This document shows, one piece after another, positions 22,915 through 34,411 of a stretch of DNA of 54,154 nt. The stretch covers positions 1 to 54,154 of the forward strand of contig NZ_JAIXTC010000013.1 of assembly GCF_027484365.1 (NCBI RefSeq), read 5' to 3'. This DNA comes from Brevundimonas sp. (lineage in GTDB: Bacteria > Pseudomonadota > Alphaproteobacteria > Caulobacterales > Caulobacteraceae). Within the stretch, counting starts at the first letter, position 1, and every line of letters starts with the position of its first letter. The notes below the pieces were generated by a model that saw nothing but the letters and a program-made list of their open reading frames with translations, ran no database searches and was not told the origin of the DNA. Both the position numbers and the translations under genes were made by a program.

Positions 22915-24066
22915 GTGTCACACGCCGTCATCGCCGCCACCGGCCTGTTCACCCCCGAACAGTCGATCTCGAACGCCGAACTGGTGGAGGCCTACAACGC
23001 CTGGGCCGAGGCCTGGAACACCGACCACGCGCTCCAGATCGCCGAGGGCGACGTCGCCGCCCTGACCCCGTCCTCGGTCGAGTTCATCGAGAAGGCCTCA
23101 GGTATCAAGAGCCGGTTCGTGCTCGACAAGGCGGGCGTGCTCGATCCCCGACGGATGGCGCCGCGCATCCCGGAACGGAGCAACGACGAACTTTCGATCA
23201 TGGCCGAGATGGCGGTGAAGGCCGCACGCCAGGCGATCGAGGCCTGGGGCAAGCCGGTCTCGGAGATCGGCGCCGTCCTGTGCGCCGCGTCCAACATGCC
23301 CCGCCCCTACCCGGCCCTCGCCGTTGAGATTCAGCAGGCTCTGGGAATCGACGGCTTCGGCTTCGATATGAACGTGGCCTGTTCCTCGGCGACCTTCGGC
23401 ATCAAGACGGCGGCCGACTTCATCGCGTCGGGCTCGGTCAAGGCCGTGCTGATGGTGAACCCCGAGGTTTGTTCGGCGCATCTGAACTTCACCGACCGCG
23501 ACAGCCACTTCATCTTCGGCGACGTCTGCACCGCGGTGATCGTGGAGAGCTCGGACACGGCCGGCCCCGGTGGCTGGGATGTCCTGGGGACGCGGTTGAA
23601 GACCGTCTTTTCCAACAACATCCGCAACAATTTCGGCTTCCTGAACCGCTGGGCTCTGGAGACGGACGCGCCTGCGGGGACCGATCGCGCCGCCGGCCAG
23701 CAGGACGACAAACTGTTCATCCAGCAGGGCCGCAAGGTGTTCAAGGACGTGGTGCCCATGGTCTCCGACATGATCATCGAACACGCTGGTGATCTGGGCA
23801 TCGAGCCGACCGGCCTGAAGCGGATGTGGCTGCACCAGGCCAACATCAACATGAACCAGATGATCGGCCGCAAGGTTCTGGGCCGCGATCCTGACGCGGA
23901 CGAGAACGTCATCATCCTGGACGAATACGCCAACACCTCGTCGGCCGGTTCGATCATCGCCTTCCACCTGCATCAGGACGGCTTCGAGGCCGGCGACACG
24001 GGCCTGATCTGCAGTTTCGGCGCGGGCTATTCCGCCGGAACGGTGTTCGTGCAAAAACGGAGCTGA
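22915..24066 (+). CDS. Beta-ketoacyl-ACP synthase III-like condensing enzyme
   Basis: The 383-residue protein (GTG start) is a thiolase-fold KAS III family member. The catalytic triad is Cys156 (NVACSSATFG), His307 (MWLHQANINMN) and Asn340 (DEYANTSSAGS). It has the C-terminal glycine-rich GLICSFGAGYSAGTV. The segment between residues 25 and 90 (AWAEAWNTDHAL...GIKSRFVLDKAG) is longer than in E. coli FabH, as in the alphaproteobacterial FabH-like paralogues. It would condense an acyl-CoA primer with malonyl-ACP, but the substrate is unknown. Upstream in-frame codons as far as 22738 are repeat sequence overlapping kpsC and are unlikely to be translated. Confidence 0.88.
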   Translation: MSHAVIAATGLFTPEQSISNAELVEAYNAWAEAWNTDHALQIAEGDVAALTPSSVEFIEKASGIKSRFVLDKAGVLDPRRMAPRIPERSNDELSIMAEMAVKAARQAIEAWGKPVSEIGAVLCAASNMPRPYPALAVEIQQALGIDGFGFDMNVACSSATFGIKTAADFIASGSVKAVLMVNPEVCSAHLNFTDRDSHFIFGDVCTAVIVESSDTAGPGGWDVLGTRLKTVFSNNIRNNFGFLNRWALETDAPAGTDRAAGQQDDKLFIQQGRKVFKDVVPMVSDMIIEHAGDLGIEPTGLKRMWLHQANINMNQMIGRKVLGRDPDADENVIILDEYANTSSAGSIIAFHLHQDGFEAGDTGLICSFGAGYSAGTVFVQKRS

Positions 24067-24085
24067 TCACCCGGGGAGGTCAGGA

Positions 24086-24496
24086 ATGAAGGGTCTGTCG
24101 ATTCCAGCACTGCTGGCGGTGTTCGCCCTCGGAGCCTGTGACAACACGACGGCTGAACCCGCGACCGGCGCGACGAGCCCGGCGCCGGTCGCGCCCGAGG
24201 TCGCGCATGCAACGTCGGAACCGGATCCGACCCACTGCCTAATCGTCGTGGACGGCAAGATCTATCTCGACGCGCCCTGCCCCGTGGACGACAGCGACCC
24301 GACGACGATCACCCTGAACACCGGCACGATCACAGCGCCCCAGGTGTTCGTCTACCTCAACACCTATGAGGGCGTGACCGAGGCCTTCTGGAACGGCGGC
24401 CAAGGGGCCTCCCACGCGCAAGAACCGCTCGGGGCCGTCACCCTGTCTGGCCGGTGCTGGACCAGCGCCCGCGTCCAGATCTGCCGACCGGCCTGA
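24086..24496 (+). CDS. Small putative lipoprotein
   Basis: The 136-residue product has a lipoprotein signal (MKGLSIPALLAVFALGAC, acylated Cys18), a Thr/Pro/Ala-rich linker (about residues 20-45), and a small globular part with four cysteines (HCLIVVDGKIYLDAPC, GRCWTSARVQIC) that could form two disulfides. The pattern DGKIYLDAPCPV suggests a compact envelope domain, but I recognise no family. It starts 20 bp after the ketosynthase stop with GGGGAGG-like sequence upstream, so it is probably in the same transcript. It is convergent with the M48 protease gene. Confidence 0.7.
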   Translation: MKGLSIPALLAVFALGACDNTTAEPATGATSPAPVAPEVAHATSEPDPTHCLIVVDGKIYLDAPCPVDDSDPTTITLNTGTITAPQVFVYLNTYEGVTEAFWNGGQGASHAQEPLGAVTLSGRCWTSARVQICRPA

Positions 24497-24506
24497 CGGC
24501 TGACGA

Positions 24507-25706
24507 TCAGGGCGTCCCGGGGCCGGAGGCTTCCGGCGGATGGGTCGCCTTCCATTCCATAGCCCGGCGGATCCGGTTTTCGACCGACGGGTGGTCGTAG
24601 AACAGGAACTCCTCCAGCGCGCCCGGCGACGGGGCCCGATATTCGGCGGTCTTGATCAGGGCTTTCGACAGCCCGTCGGGCTCATTGGCATGGACCAGCG
24701 AGAAGCGGTCGGCGTCGGCCTCTATCGTGCGGACCAGGGTCGACTGGACTGGTGTGGCCAACAGGCCGAGAACGGCCAGGACCGCGCCCAGAACCGGCAG
24801 ACCCGCCGGATCAGAGATGTCGCCGACCCGGTCTGCGCCCAGGAGGCCTCTGGCCAGCGGATAGAGCCGATCGGTCAGGAAGAAGGCCAGCGCCGCCAGG
24901 ATGCTGAGGACGCCCACAATCCACAGGGAATGCATGTGGACGTAGTGGCCCATCTCGTGGCCCACGACACCGCGCACCTCGGCGATGTCGGCATTCTGCC
25001 TGAACATCACGTCGCTCATCGCGACCCGCGCCGAGCCGAACAGGCCCGAAACATTGGCCGTATAGCGGTCCGACTGTCGGGAGCCGTCATAGATGTAGAT
25101 CTTGTCTGACGGCGTGCCGGTCTTTTCGGCCAGGGCCACGACCGCGTCGCGCATCGCACCGTCAGGCGCAGGCGTGTAGGTGTTGAATATCGGTTCGATG
25201 AAGATCGGGCTGATCAGGAGCGTGAAGACGACAGCTGCAGCCGTCAACGCCGAGGCCCAGGCCCACCAAAGGCGACGCGCCCGGCGGATCAGCAAATAGA
25301 TGCCCATGATCAGCACTGCGGTAAAGACGGTGGAGATGGCCGCACCGATGGCGGCCTCGGTCAGCCAGCCCACGAGAGACTGTTCGGTCAGGCCATAGTG
25401 TTTCTCGCGATACCAGCTGGCATACATCTCCCACGGCAGGGTCAGCACCCAGCTGAGCGCCAGATAAACCAGACCGACCACGAAGGACGCGAGCTTCGGC
25501 CTACGGCGACGTCGCTCCAGCGAGGATCGAATGGCGACCAGAAGGCCTGTCTTCACCAGGATGAGGGCGACCGCGATTGCGACCAGAAATCCGCCAAGGA
25601 TCAGCCAGTGGCCCCCTTGCGTATAGGCGATGGCCCGGGCGGTCTCCTCTGGCGACAGGGTGGCGAGGTAGCGGGCAGTTTCGGCTGCGGGATCGAGTGT
25701 CGGCAT
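24507..25706 (-). CDS. M48-family membrane metallopeptidase (Ste24-like)
   Basis: The 399-residue protein has several hydrophobic helices, the zinc motif HEMGH (H250, E251, H254), and the downstream EADADRFS with the third ligand. The family N-terminal element is also present (PWEMYASWYREKHYGLTEQS). These features match CAAX-type Ste24 proteases, which in bacteria sit in the inner membrane and degrade or process membrane proteins. The zinc helix is followed by HMHSLWIVGVL membrane sequence, as expected. Length is near the usual 400-430. It is a single gene, convergent with the small lipoprotein gene. Confidence 0.92.
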   Translation of the reverse strand: MPTLDPAAETARYLATLSPEETARAIAYTQGGHWLILGGFLVAIAVALILVKTGLLVAIRSSLERRRRRPKLASFVVGLVYLALSWVLTLPWEMYASWYREKHYGLTEQSLVGWLTEAAIGAAISTVFTAVLIMGIYLLIRRARRLWWAWASALTAAAVVFTLLISPIFIEPIFNTYTPAPDGAMRDAVVALAEKTGTPSDKIYIYDGSRQSDRYTANVSGLFGSARVAMSDVMFRQNADIAEVRGVVGHEMGHYVHMHSLWIVGVLSILAALAFFLTDRLYPLARGLLGADRVGDISDPAGLPVLGAVLAVLGLLATPVQSTLVRTIEADADRFSLVHANEPDGLSKALIKTAEYRAPSPGALEEFLFYDHPSVENRIRRAMEWKATHPPEASGPGTP

Positions 25707-25884
25707 GGGGCCCTCCGTCCGGCGAACAAGCCCCCGACAGCTCAGCTTGTCAGCTTAATTCGCCGACAGGTAGGGGCCGCGATCACGAACTGATGACCCG
25801 ACGAACATCGGCATGGCTTGCGTCCGTCGGCCGACTCTGGGAGGACGGCGCAACCAGACACCGAGCGGCACGGAGTCCTCCCCG

Positions 25885-26148
25885 ATGAGCCAATCGCCCG
25901 CCAAATCTCCCGGCTTTCTGGAAGCCCTCGCGCGCGACGTCGCGATGGTGCTGAAATCGCTTGGCGGTTCGGCGCACCAGAATGTCGTCATCGACTGCGT
26001 CGCGGCCCTGAAGCGACAGCGCGGCGAGCCGGTGACCCAGGACCTTCGTCTGGCCGTGGTCGAAGCCTTCGAACGTTATTCGGAATGGTTCACCCGGCCG
26101 TTCGGCGACGGGTCGATGCGCTGGGCCCTGGTGGCCGAGCCCGGCTGA
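25885..26148 (+). CDS. Small conserved-looking protein of unknown function
   Basis: I do not recognise this 87-residue protein. It is soluble, mainly helical by composition, with ALARDVAMVLKSLGGSAHQN and VVEAFERYSEWFTRPFGDGS as the most structured parts; no signal peptide or cysteines in a motif. GGAG lies ten bases before the ATG at 25885. It stands between the divergent M48 gene and the convergent beta-barrel gene. The start is better supported than an in-frame one at 25813. Confidence 0.6.
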   Translation: MSQSPAKSPGFLEALARDVAMVLKSLGGSAHQNVVIDCVAALKRQRGEPVTQDLRLAVVEAFERYSEWFTRPFGDGSMRWALVAEPG

Positions 26149-26193
26149 CGGACCTCCCCGCCCGCACAGCGGACGGGGAGCCGGCATTTTCGA

Positions 26194-26724
26194 TCAGAAG
26201 CGGCGCACGTAGCTGACGCCGTAGGTGTCCACTTCACCACCGTTGTCATCGGTGAAGTCGCGACGCGTCCAGTCGGCGCGGACGCCGTTCCGGGCATCGA
26301 AGAAGTAGTTGGCGCCGACGCCGTAGTTGACGCTTTCGCCATCCGCCCCGGCGCGGATGCCGGCGGCCTCGGCCTTGATCGAGGTCGTGCCGTAGCCGAC
26401 GCGACCGAACAGTTCGAAATTCGGCGAGACCGGCAGGATGCCGACAGCATAGGCGGCGGCGTCATAGTCGTGTTCGACCTTGGCGTTCACACCGGCGACG
26501 GTGACGTTGTCGTCACGGACGCCGATCGAGGCCTCGCCTTCCACGGCGAAGTTCGGGTGCAGGCGGGCTGTGACCCGGCCGGTGATCGCGCCGAAATCGG
26601 CGCCTTCGGCGTCGAGGGCCGTGTAGCCGGCCGATCCCGACCACTGAGGCGTGGAGACGGTCTGAGCCATCGCTGGAACAGCGAACAGTGAAATGGCAGC
26701 GGTCGCGAGAATAATGTTACGCAT
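26194..26724 (-). CDS. Small outer-membrane beta-barrel protein (OmpA/OmpX-like fold)
   Basis: The 176-residue protein has a signal peptide (MRNIILATAAISLFAVPAMA|QT) and eight predicted amphipathic strands with alternating hydrophobic residues (GSAGYTALDAEGADFGAITG, FAVEGEASIGVRD, FELFGRVGYGTTSIKAE). It ends in VDTYGVSYVRRF, whose terminal Phe is the signal for outer-membrane insertion by BAM. This is the small 'porin family/outer membrane beta-barrel' class. The start at 26724 has AGGAG upstream; an in-frame extension to 26820 would precede the signal peptide and is rejected. Confidence 0.88.
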   Translation of the reverse strand: MRNIILATAAISLFAVPAMAQTVSTPQWSGSAGYTALDAEGADFGAITGRVTARLHPNFAVEGEASIGVRDDNVTVAGVNAKVEHDYDAAAYAVGILPVSPNFELFGRVGYGTTSIKAEAAGIRAGADGESVNYGVGANYFFDARNGVRADWTRRDFTDDNGGEVDTYGVSYVRRF

Positions 26725-26881
26725 AGTTTCTATAGCTCCTAGATGCGGGACTGTTGTCCCGGCCCCATCCAGCGAGTGCTCAAGTATGAATGCAGCAGGG
26801 CCGTTCCAAGGCCAATTCATTACATGATGGAAACTGTGCGCACGGAAGCACAGACAGCGTTATACTCGCCGCTTTGCCGCC

Positions 26882-27775
26882 CTATTCCATCGCCGACAGC
26901 AGGGTCGCGGCCATGGCGTTCAGCGGCGTGGCGATGCCATGGGCTGCGCCGAAGCGGGCGATGACGCCGTTGCGGGCGTCCCACTCCATCGGGCGACCCG
27001 CCAGTCGGTCGCCGAGGAGCGAGTTGACGGAGTCGGGCGGGGAGGTCTCCGCCCGCTCCACGACCCAGTCGGGGACGTGGTCGCCCAGGTCCGCGCCGAC
27101 CGCCCGGCCGACCAGCACGCATTCGCGCACCATGGCCCGCATCAGGTCGGCGACGCCGGCCTCGCGCACCACCCCGCCCGGGAGACCGGTCAGGGCATTG
27201 ACCGCCCCGGCGCAGTTCAGGGCCAGCTTGGTCCAGGCGACGGTGACGAAGTCGTCCGTGACAGAGGCGTCGATGACGCTTTCGGCGAACAGGGCGACGA
27301 AGGCCTCGCCCGTCTCACCGGCCGGGACGATGACGGTCCCGTCGCGGCGGTGCTGGATCCGGCCGGGCGCGCTGCGTTCTGCAGGGATGTCGACAACGAC
27401 GGGCAGGATCTTCTCCCGCGCGACGAAGGGCGCGAACCGTTCGACATGCTCGACGCCGTTCTGGAGGACGGCGACCCGGGTATCGGGGCCGACCAGGGGT
27501 TCCAGCCAAGCCGAGGCGGCTGCGACGTCATAGGCCTTGGTTGCGACGAGGACCCAGTCGGCGGGCTCCTTGATCCTCGACGGGTCGGTGACGACACGCG
27601 GACGGGCCTCGATCAGGCGCCCGCCAGGGACCTCGACCACAAGCCGGTCCAGGGACGTCCGGGCGCACAGGGTGACCGACGAGACGAGCGGGCTGTGCGA
27701 CAGCCAGGCCGCGACCGTTCCGCCGATCGCACCGGGGCCGACGACGGCGATGGAAAGCTTTGCGGCGAAGGGCAT
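26882..27775 (-). CDS. Ketopantoate-reductase-like oxidoreductase (ApbA/PanE family)
   Basis: The 297-residue protein has an N-terminal Rossmann motif GPGAIGGTVAAWL (residues 13-25), the conserved VATKAYDV and LQNGVEHVE segments, the catalytic Lys in TVAWTKLALNCAGAVNALTG, and a C-terminal helical domain with SLLGDRLAGRPMEWDARNGV. This is the layout of 2-dehydropantoate 2-reductase, an NADPH enzyme of pantothenate and CoA synthesis. Family paralogues act on other substrates and no other pan gene is near, so PanE function is likely but not certain. Confidence 0.84.
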   Translation of the reverse strand: MPFAAKLSIAVVGPGAIGGTVAAWLSHSPLVSSVTLCARTSLDRLVVEVPGGRLIEARPRVVTDPSRIKEPADWVLVATKAYDVAAASAWLEPLVGPDTRVAVLQNGVEHVERFAPFVAREKILPVVVDIPAERSAPGRIQHRRDGTVIVPAGETGEAFVALFAESVIDASVTDDFVTVAWTKLALNCAGAVNALTGLPGGVVREAGVADLMRAMVRECVLVGRAVGADLGDHVPDWVVERAETSPPDSVNSLLGDRLAGRPMEWDARNGVIARFGAAHGIATPLNAMAATLLSAME

Positions 27776-27815
27776 AGGCGGGACTTAGGCCCTGCCCCGC
27801 CGGCCCGCAACGCGA

Positions 27816-30506
<2,691 letters not shown>

Positions 30507-30820
30507 CAATAGTCCCCTGAAGCCGTGTCTTGACCGGCGGGTTCACCCCGCTCGCATGCCGCCCTGACTAACGTGCTGCGCGCGCGAAGGCGAGGCCGGG
30601 CTGTAACAAAGGGTGATGGGTTGTTTCGGTTCCGTGGGCGAGGCCGGACCCGAAAACACCGTCCGAAGCGTCCGAAGCGACCGGACCGTCCGGGACGGCG
30701 TGGGCTGACCCGGTATCATGCGCCCGTTTCGGAGGGTGATGGATATAAAGCGCTTCGTCAGAGCCGGGCGTTGATCCGATTGAGGAAATCGGGGCGTCTG
30801 ATGATGGGTATGGGCCCTGC

Positions 30821-30979
30821 CCTTCTCCCCTTGCGGGAGAAGGTGGCCGAGCGAAGCGAGGTCGGATGAGGGGTCACGCGGACATCGAAGGTCAGTGCAC
30901 GCTCAGCCCATTCCAACCGCCTGTGCGACCCCTCATCCGTCAGCCTCCGGCTGCCACCTTCTCCCGCAAGGGGAGAAGG
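30821..30979. repeat. Extragenic palindromic repeat pair between ppdK and glyS
   Basis: Two arms of about 53 bp (30821-30874 and 30927-30979) are inverted copies. Each has the palindromic core CCTTCTCCCCTTGCGGGAGA and the tail GATGAGGGGTC. They frame a 52-bp spacer and fill most of the 480-bp gap downstream of glyS. The same element family occurs inside glyS at 31995-32138. Apart from this, I see no gene in 30507-30986. Confidence 0.8.
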
Positions 30980-30986
30980 AAGTCGG

Positions 30987-33386
30987 CTACCCCGCCACCT
31001 GGCCGAAGTCGGCGACCTTGCCCATGACGGCGCGGACCTGGCCCAGCAGTTTCAGGCGGTTGTCGCGTTCCTCGGCCACGTCGGAGTTGACCAGGACGTC
31101 GGTGAAGAAGGCGTCCACCGGGGCGCGCAGAGCGGCGAGGGCCGTCATGGCGGCGGCGAAATCCTCGGCGTCCAGAGCGATGTCGACGGCGGTGCGGGCC
31201 GCGTCGGCGGCGAAGGCGAGGCGCGCCTCGGCCTCGGGCTGGTTCGGAAGGCCGGTCTGGACCATGCCGGCCGGAACGGCGCCCTTCTTCTCCTCGGCCT
31301 TGAGGATGTTGGAGGCGCGCTTGTAGCCGGCCAGCAGGTTGGCGCCGTCGTCGGTGGCGAGGAAGGCGTCCAGCGCCTCCACCCGCCGCACTATGCGCAC
31401 GAGGTCGTCGTCGCCCAGGGCGAAGACGGCGTCCACGAGGTCGTGGCGCTTGCCCTGGTCGCGGAGGAGGACTTTCAGGCGGTCGGCGAAGAAGGCCAGC
31501 AGGTCGTCGGCAAACGCAGATGGCGTCGGCACCGCCGTATAGGTCCAACCCCGTCCATCTTCGTTGCCAGCTCCGAGCGACGAAGCATCGGCGAGAACGA
31601 GGACCCCCGCCTCCGCCCTGGAGACGACAGCGGCCCTGCCTGCATAGCTGTCATTGGGCATGAAATCGGTGAACGCCGAAGTGCCTTCGACAGGATATCG
31701 GGCCAGATACTTCTGGCCTGCCTGATCCAGGACCGACCCGAATGCGAACTCGACGATCTGACCAAGGGAAACTCGAGCCTCGGACGATTGGATCAGCCGG
31801 ATCACCCCCAGCGCCGCCCGCCGCAAGGCGAACGGATCCTTCGAGCCCGTAGGCTTCTCGTCGATGGCGAAGAAGCCGACGAGGGTGTCGAGCTTGTCGG
31901 CGAGGGCGACGGCGACGGTCAGGGGCGAGGTCGGGACCGTGTCGGCCGGGCCCTGCGGCTTGTAATGGTCGCGGATGGCGTCGGCGATCCGATCCCTTCT
32001 CCCCTCGGGGGAGAAGGTGGCAGGCGGAGCCTGACGGATGAGGGGGCTGGTCGAGGCAGACCCGGCGCCGGTCGGGGCGACGGACGCATCCCCCTCATCC
32101 GGCCCTGACGGGCCACCTTCTCCCCCGAGGGGAGAAGGAGACAGGCGCGCATAGTAGCCGCCCATGATCCCCTGAAGCTCCGGGAACTCCCCAACCATGC
32201 CGCTGGCCAGATCGGCCTTCGACAGACGCGCCGCCTCGAACGCCTCGTCGGGGTTCGCGCCGACCAGCGGGGCGATCTCGCGGGCGAGGGCGGCGATACG
32301 TTCGACGCGCTCGGCCATCGTGCCCAGTTTGGCGTGGAAGGTGACGCCGGACAGTTTCGACAGCCAGGCGTCGAAACCGACCTTGCGGTCCTCGTCCCAG
32401 AAGAAGCGGGCGTCGTTCAGGCGGGCGGACAGGACGCGGCTGTTGCCGGCGGCCAGGGCCGCGCCGCCGTCGGAGGCCTCGACATTGGCGACGACGAGGA
32501 AGTTGGGGGCCAGCTTGCCGGTCGAGGGATCGCGGACGGCGAAATATTTCTGGTGCACCTTCATCGACAGACGCACCACCTCGGGCGGCAGGTCGAGGAA
32601 CTGCGGGTCCATGTCGCCCAGGATCGGCGTCGGCCACTCGGCGAGGCCGGCGACCTCCTCCAGCAGGCCGTCGTCGTCGACCATCTCCAGACCGCGCGCA
32701 TGGCAGGCGGCGCGGGCGGCCTCGAGGATCTTCAGCTTGCGGTCGGCGACGTCGAGCAGGACGAAATGCTGTTCCAGCTTCGCGCGGTAGTCGGCGAAAT
32801 CCTTGACCGCGAACGGTTGGCCCGAACCGAGGAAACGATGCCCCTCGGTCGTGTCGCCGCTCGCAATCGCACCGCCGCCGGGCGACCCATCAGCGATGGC
32901 GAACGGCACCACCTGACCGTCGAACAGGCAGACGATCCGCTTCAGCGGCCGCACCCAGCGCAGGGTCGCATCTGCCCAGCGCATCGACTTGGGCCAGGGG
33001 AAGTTCCGGACCACATGCTCGACCGTCTCGGCGACCACGGCGGTCGTCTCGACACCCTTCTGGTCGATCACGGCGAACAGGACGCCGTCGCGCTCGGTCA
33101 GCTGGTCACGGGTCAGGCCGGTCTTGCGCAGGAAGCCTTCCAGCGCCTGTTCCGGGGCATTGGCGCGCGGGCCCTTCAGCTCTTCCGAGCGGTCCGGGGT
33201 CGCGGTCGGCAGGCCTTCGATAACGAGCGTCAGGCGGCGCGGGCCTGCGTATGTGGTCAGGGCGTCCCAGGTGAGGCCGGCGGCCTTCAGCCGTTCAGAG
33301 GCCATGCGTTCGAGGTCGCGCGCGGCGCCCCCCTGCATGCGGGCGGGGATCTCTTCCGAGAACAGTTCGAGGAGGAGCTGGGGCAT
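30987..33386 (-). CDS. glyS: Glycyl-tRNA synthetase beta subunit
   Basis: The 799-residue protein is the beta subunit of the alpha2beta2 bacterial GlyRS: LLLELFSEEIPARMQGGAAR at the N-terminus, GPRRLTLVIEGLP, GRKLKILEAARA-like sequence, an HD-like LADKLDTLVGFFAI segment and the C-terminal anticodon-binding DALR-like helical domain. It charges tRNA-Gly together with GlyQ. Codons 417-464 (31995-32138) are a palindromic repeat insertion of exactly 48 codons between MGGYYAR and IADAIRDHYKPQG. It adds a Pro/Gly/Ser/Ala-rich loop without breaking the frame. The start codon overlaps the glyQ stop (TGATG). Confidence 0.95.
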   Translation of the reverse strand: MPQLLLELFSEEIPARMQGGAARDLERMASERLKAAGLTWDALTTYAGPRRLTLVIEGLPTATPDRSEELKGPRANAPEQALEGFLRKTGLTRDQLTERDGVLFAVIDQKGVETTAVVAETVEHVVRNFPWPKSMRWADATLRWVRPLKRIVCLFDGQVVPFAIADGSPGGGAIASGDTTEGHRFLGSGQPFAVKDFADYRAKLEQHFVLLDVADRKLKILEAARAACHARGLEMVDDDGLLEEVAGLAEWPTPILGDMDPQFLDLPPEVVRLSMKVHQKYFAVRDPSTGKLAPNFLVVANVEASDGGAALAAGNSRVLSARLNDARFFWDEDRKVGFDAWLSKLSGVTFHAKLGTMAERVERIAALAREIAPLVGANPDEAFEAARLSKADLASGMVGEFPELQGIMGGYYARLSPSPLGGEGGPSGPDEGDASVAPTGAGSASTSPLIRQAPPATFSPEGRRDRIADAIRDHYKPQGPADTVPTSPLTVAVALADKLDTLVGFFAIDEKPTGSKDPFALRRAALGVIRLIQSSEARVSLGQIVEFAFGSVLDQAGQKYLARYPVEGTSAFTDFMPNDSYAGRAAVVSRAEAGVLVLADASSLGAGNEDGRGWTYTAVPTPSAFADDLLAFFADRLKVLLRDQGKRHDLVDAVFALGDDDLVRIVRRVEALDAFLATDDGANLLAGYKRASNILKAEEKKGAVPAGMVQTGLPNQPEAEARLAFAADAARTAVDIALDAEDFAAAMTALAALRAPVDAFFTDVLVNSDVAEERDNRLKLLGQVRAVMGKVADFGQVAG
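31995..32138. repeat. Palindromic repeat element inserted in frame in glyS
   Basis: A 144-bp element with inverted arms (31995-32046 and 32090-32138), each carrying the core CCTTCTCCCC and the GATGAGGGGG tail. It is related to the extragenic pair at 30821-30979. It equals 48 codons and encodes low-complexity residues from PSPLGGEGGPSGPDEGD to APPATFSPEGRR. Confidence 0.82.
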
Positions 33387-34279
33387 CAGGCGGTTTTCCG
33401 CTCTTGTTCGACGTAGGCGAGGGCGCAGGCTTTGCAGAGGTCGCGGATGCGGCCGATGTAGCTCTGCCGTTCGGCGACGGCGATGGCGCCGCGGGCGTCC
33501 ATCAGGTTGAAGAGGTGGGACGCTTTCAGGACCTGGTCGTAGGCGGGCAGGACCAGCTGCTGGCCCTGGGGTCCCGTCATGGCGAGCAGGCGGGTCGATT
33601 CCGCCTCCATGTCCTCGAAGCGGCGCTTCAGGCCTTCGACGTCATAGCCGTGGAAATTGGCTTCCGACTGCTGGCGTTCGTTCTCGAGGAAGACCTCGCC
33701 ATAGGTCAGGCCGTCCTTGTTGAACTTCAGGTCATAGACGTTGTCGACGCCCTGGACGTACATCGCCAGACGCTCGAGCCCATAGGTCAGCTCGCCCGAG
33801 ACGACGTCGCACTCGATGCCGCCGACGCCCTGGAAATAGGTGAACTGGGTCACCTCCATGCCGTCGCACCAGACCTCCCAGCCCAGACCCCAGGCGCCCA
33901 CGGTCGGGTTCTCCCAGTCGTCCTCGACGAAACGGATGTCGTGCAGCTTGGGATCGATGCCGATGGCGTGCAGCGAACCGAGATAGAGCTCCTGCAGGTC
34001 CGCCGGGTTCGGCTTCAGAATGACCTGGAACTGGTAGTAGTGCTGAAGCCGGTTGGGGTTCTCGCCATAGCGGCCGTCGCCGGGGCGGCGGCTGGGCTGG
34101 ACGTAGGCGGCCTTCCACGGCTTCGTCCCGAGCGCGCGCAGGACCGTCGCGGGATGAAGCGTCCCGGCGCCGACCTGTTCGTCATAGGGCTGCAGGATCG
34201 CGCAGCCGCGATCACCCCAGTATTTCTGCAGGGTCAGGATCAGGTCCTGGAAGGCGAGCGGTTCGGTCGGTGCGGCCAC
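33386..34279 (-). CDS. glyQ: Glycyl-tRNA synthetase alpha subunit
   Basis: The 297-residue protein is the catalytic alpha subunit of Gly[81 protein letters not shown] and [19 protein letters not shown] are all family hallmarks. E. coli GlyQ has 303 residues, so the GTG at 34279 ([13 protein letters not shown]) gives the right length; an in-frame ATG 117 nt upstream would add unrelated sequence. No clear Shine-Dalgarno sequence precedes the GTG. Overlap of TGATG with glyS shows a two-gene operon. No T-box leader is expected in Proteobacteria and none is seen. Confidence 0.95.
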   Translation of the reverse strand: MAAPTEPLAFQDLILTLQKYWGDRGCAILQPYDEQVGAGTLHPATVLRALGTKPWKAAYVQPSRRPGDGRYGENPNRLQHYYQFQVILKPNPADLQELYLGSLHAIGIDPKLHDIRFVEDDWENPTVGAWGLGWEVWCDGMEVTQFTYFQGVGGIECDVVSGELTYGLERLAMYVQGVDNVYDLKFNKDGLTYGEVFLENERQQSEANFHGYDVEGLKRRFEDMEAESTRLLAMTGPQGQQLVLPAYDQVLKASHLFNLMDARGAIAVAERQSYIGRIRDLCKACALAYVEQERKTA

Positions 34280-34411
34280 GGGGGAGTCTTTTGGGCAAGG
34301 AGTAAAGGCGGCGGACCCTAGGGCGCGATCCGGAAAAGTGGAACCCGGTTTTCCGGTCGGATCACGCTGCGGCGAAGATTGGGCCCCTGAATTCACGCCA
34401 AAGGCCGGGAC

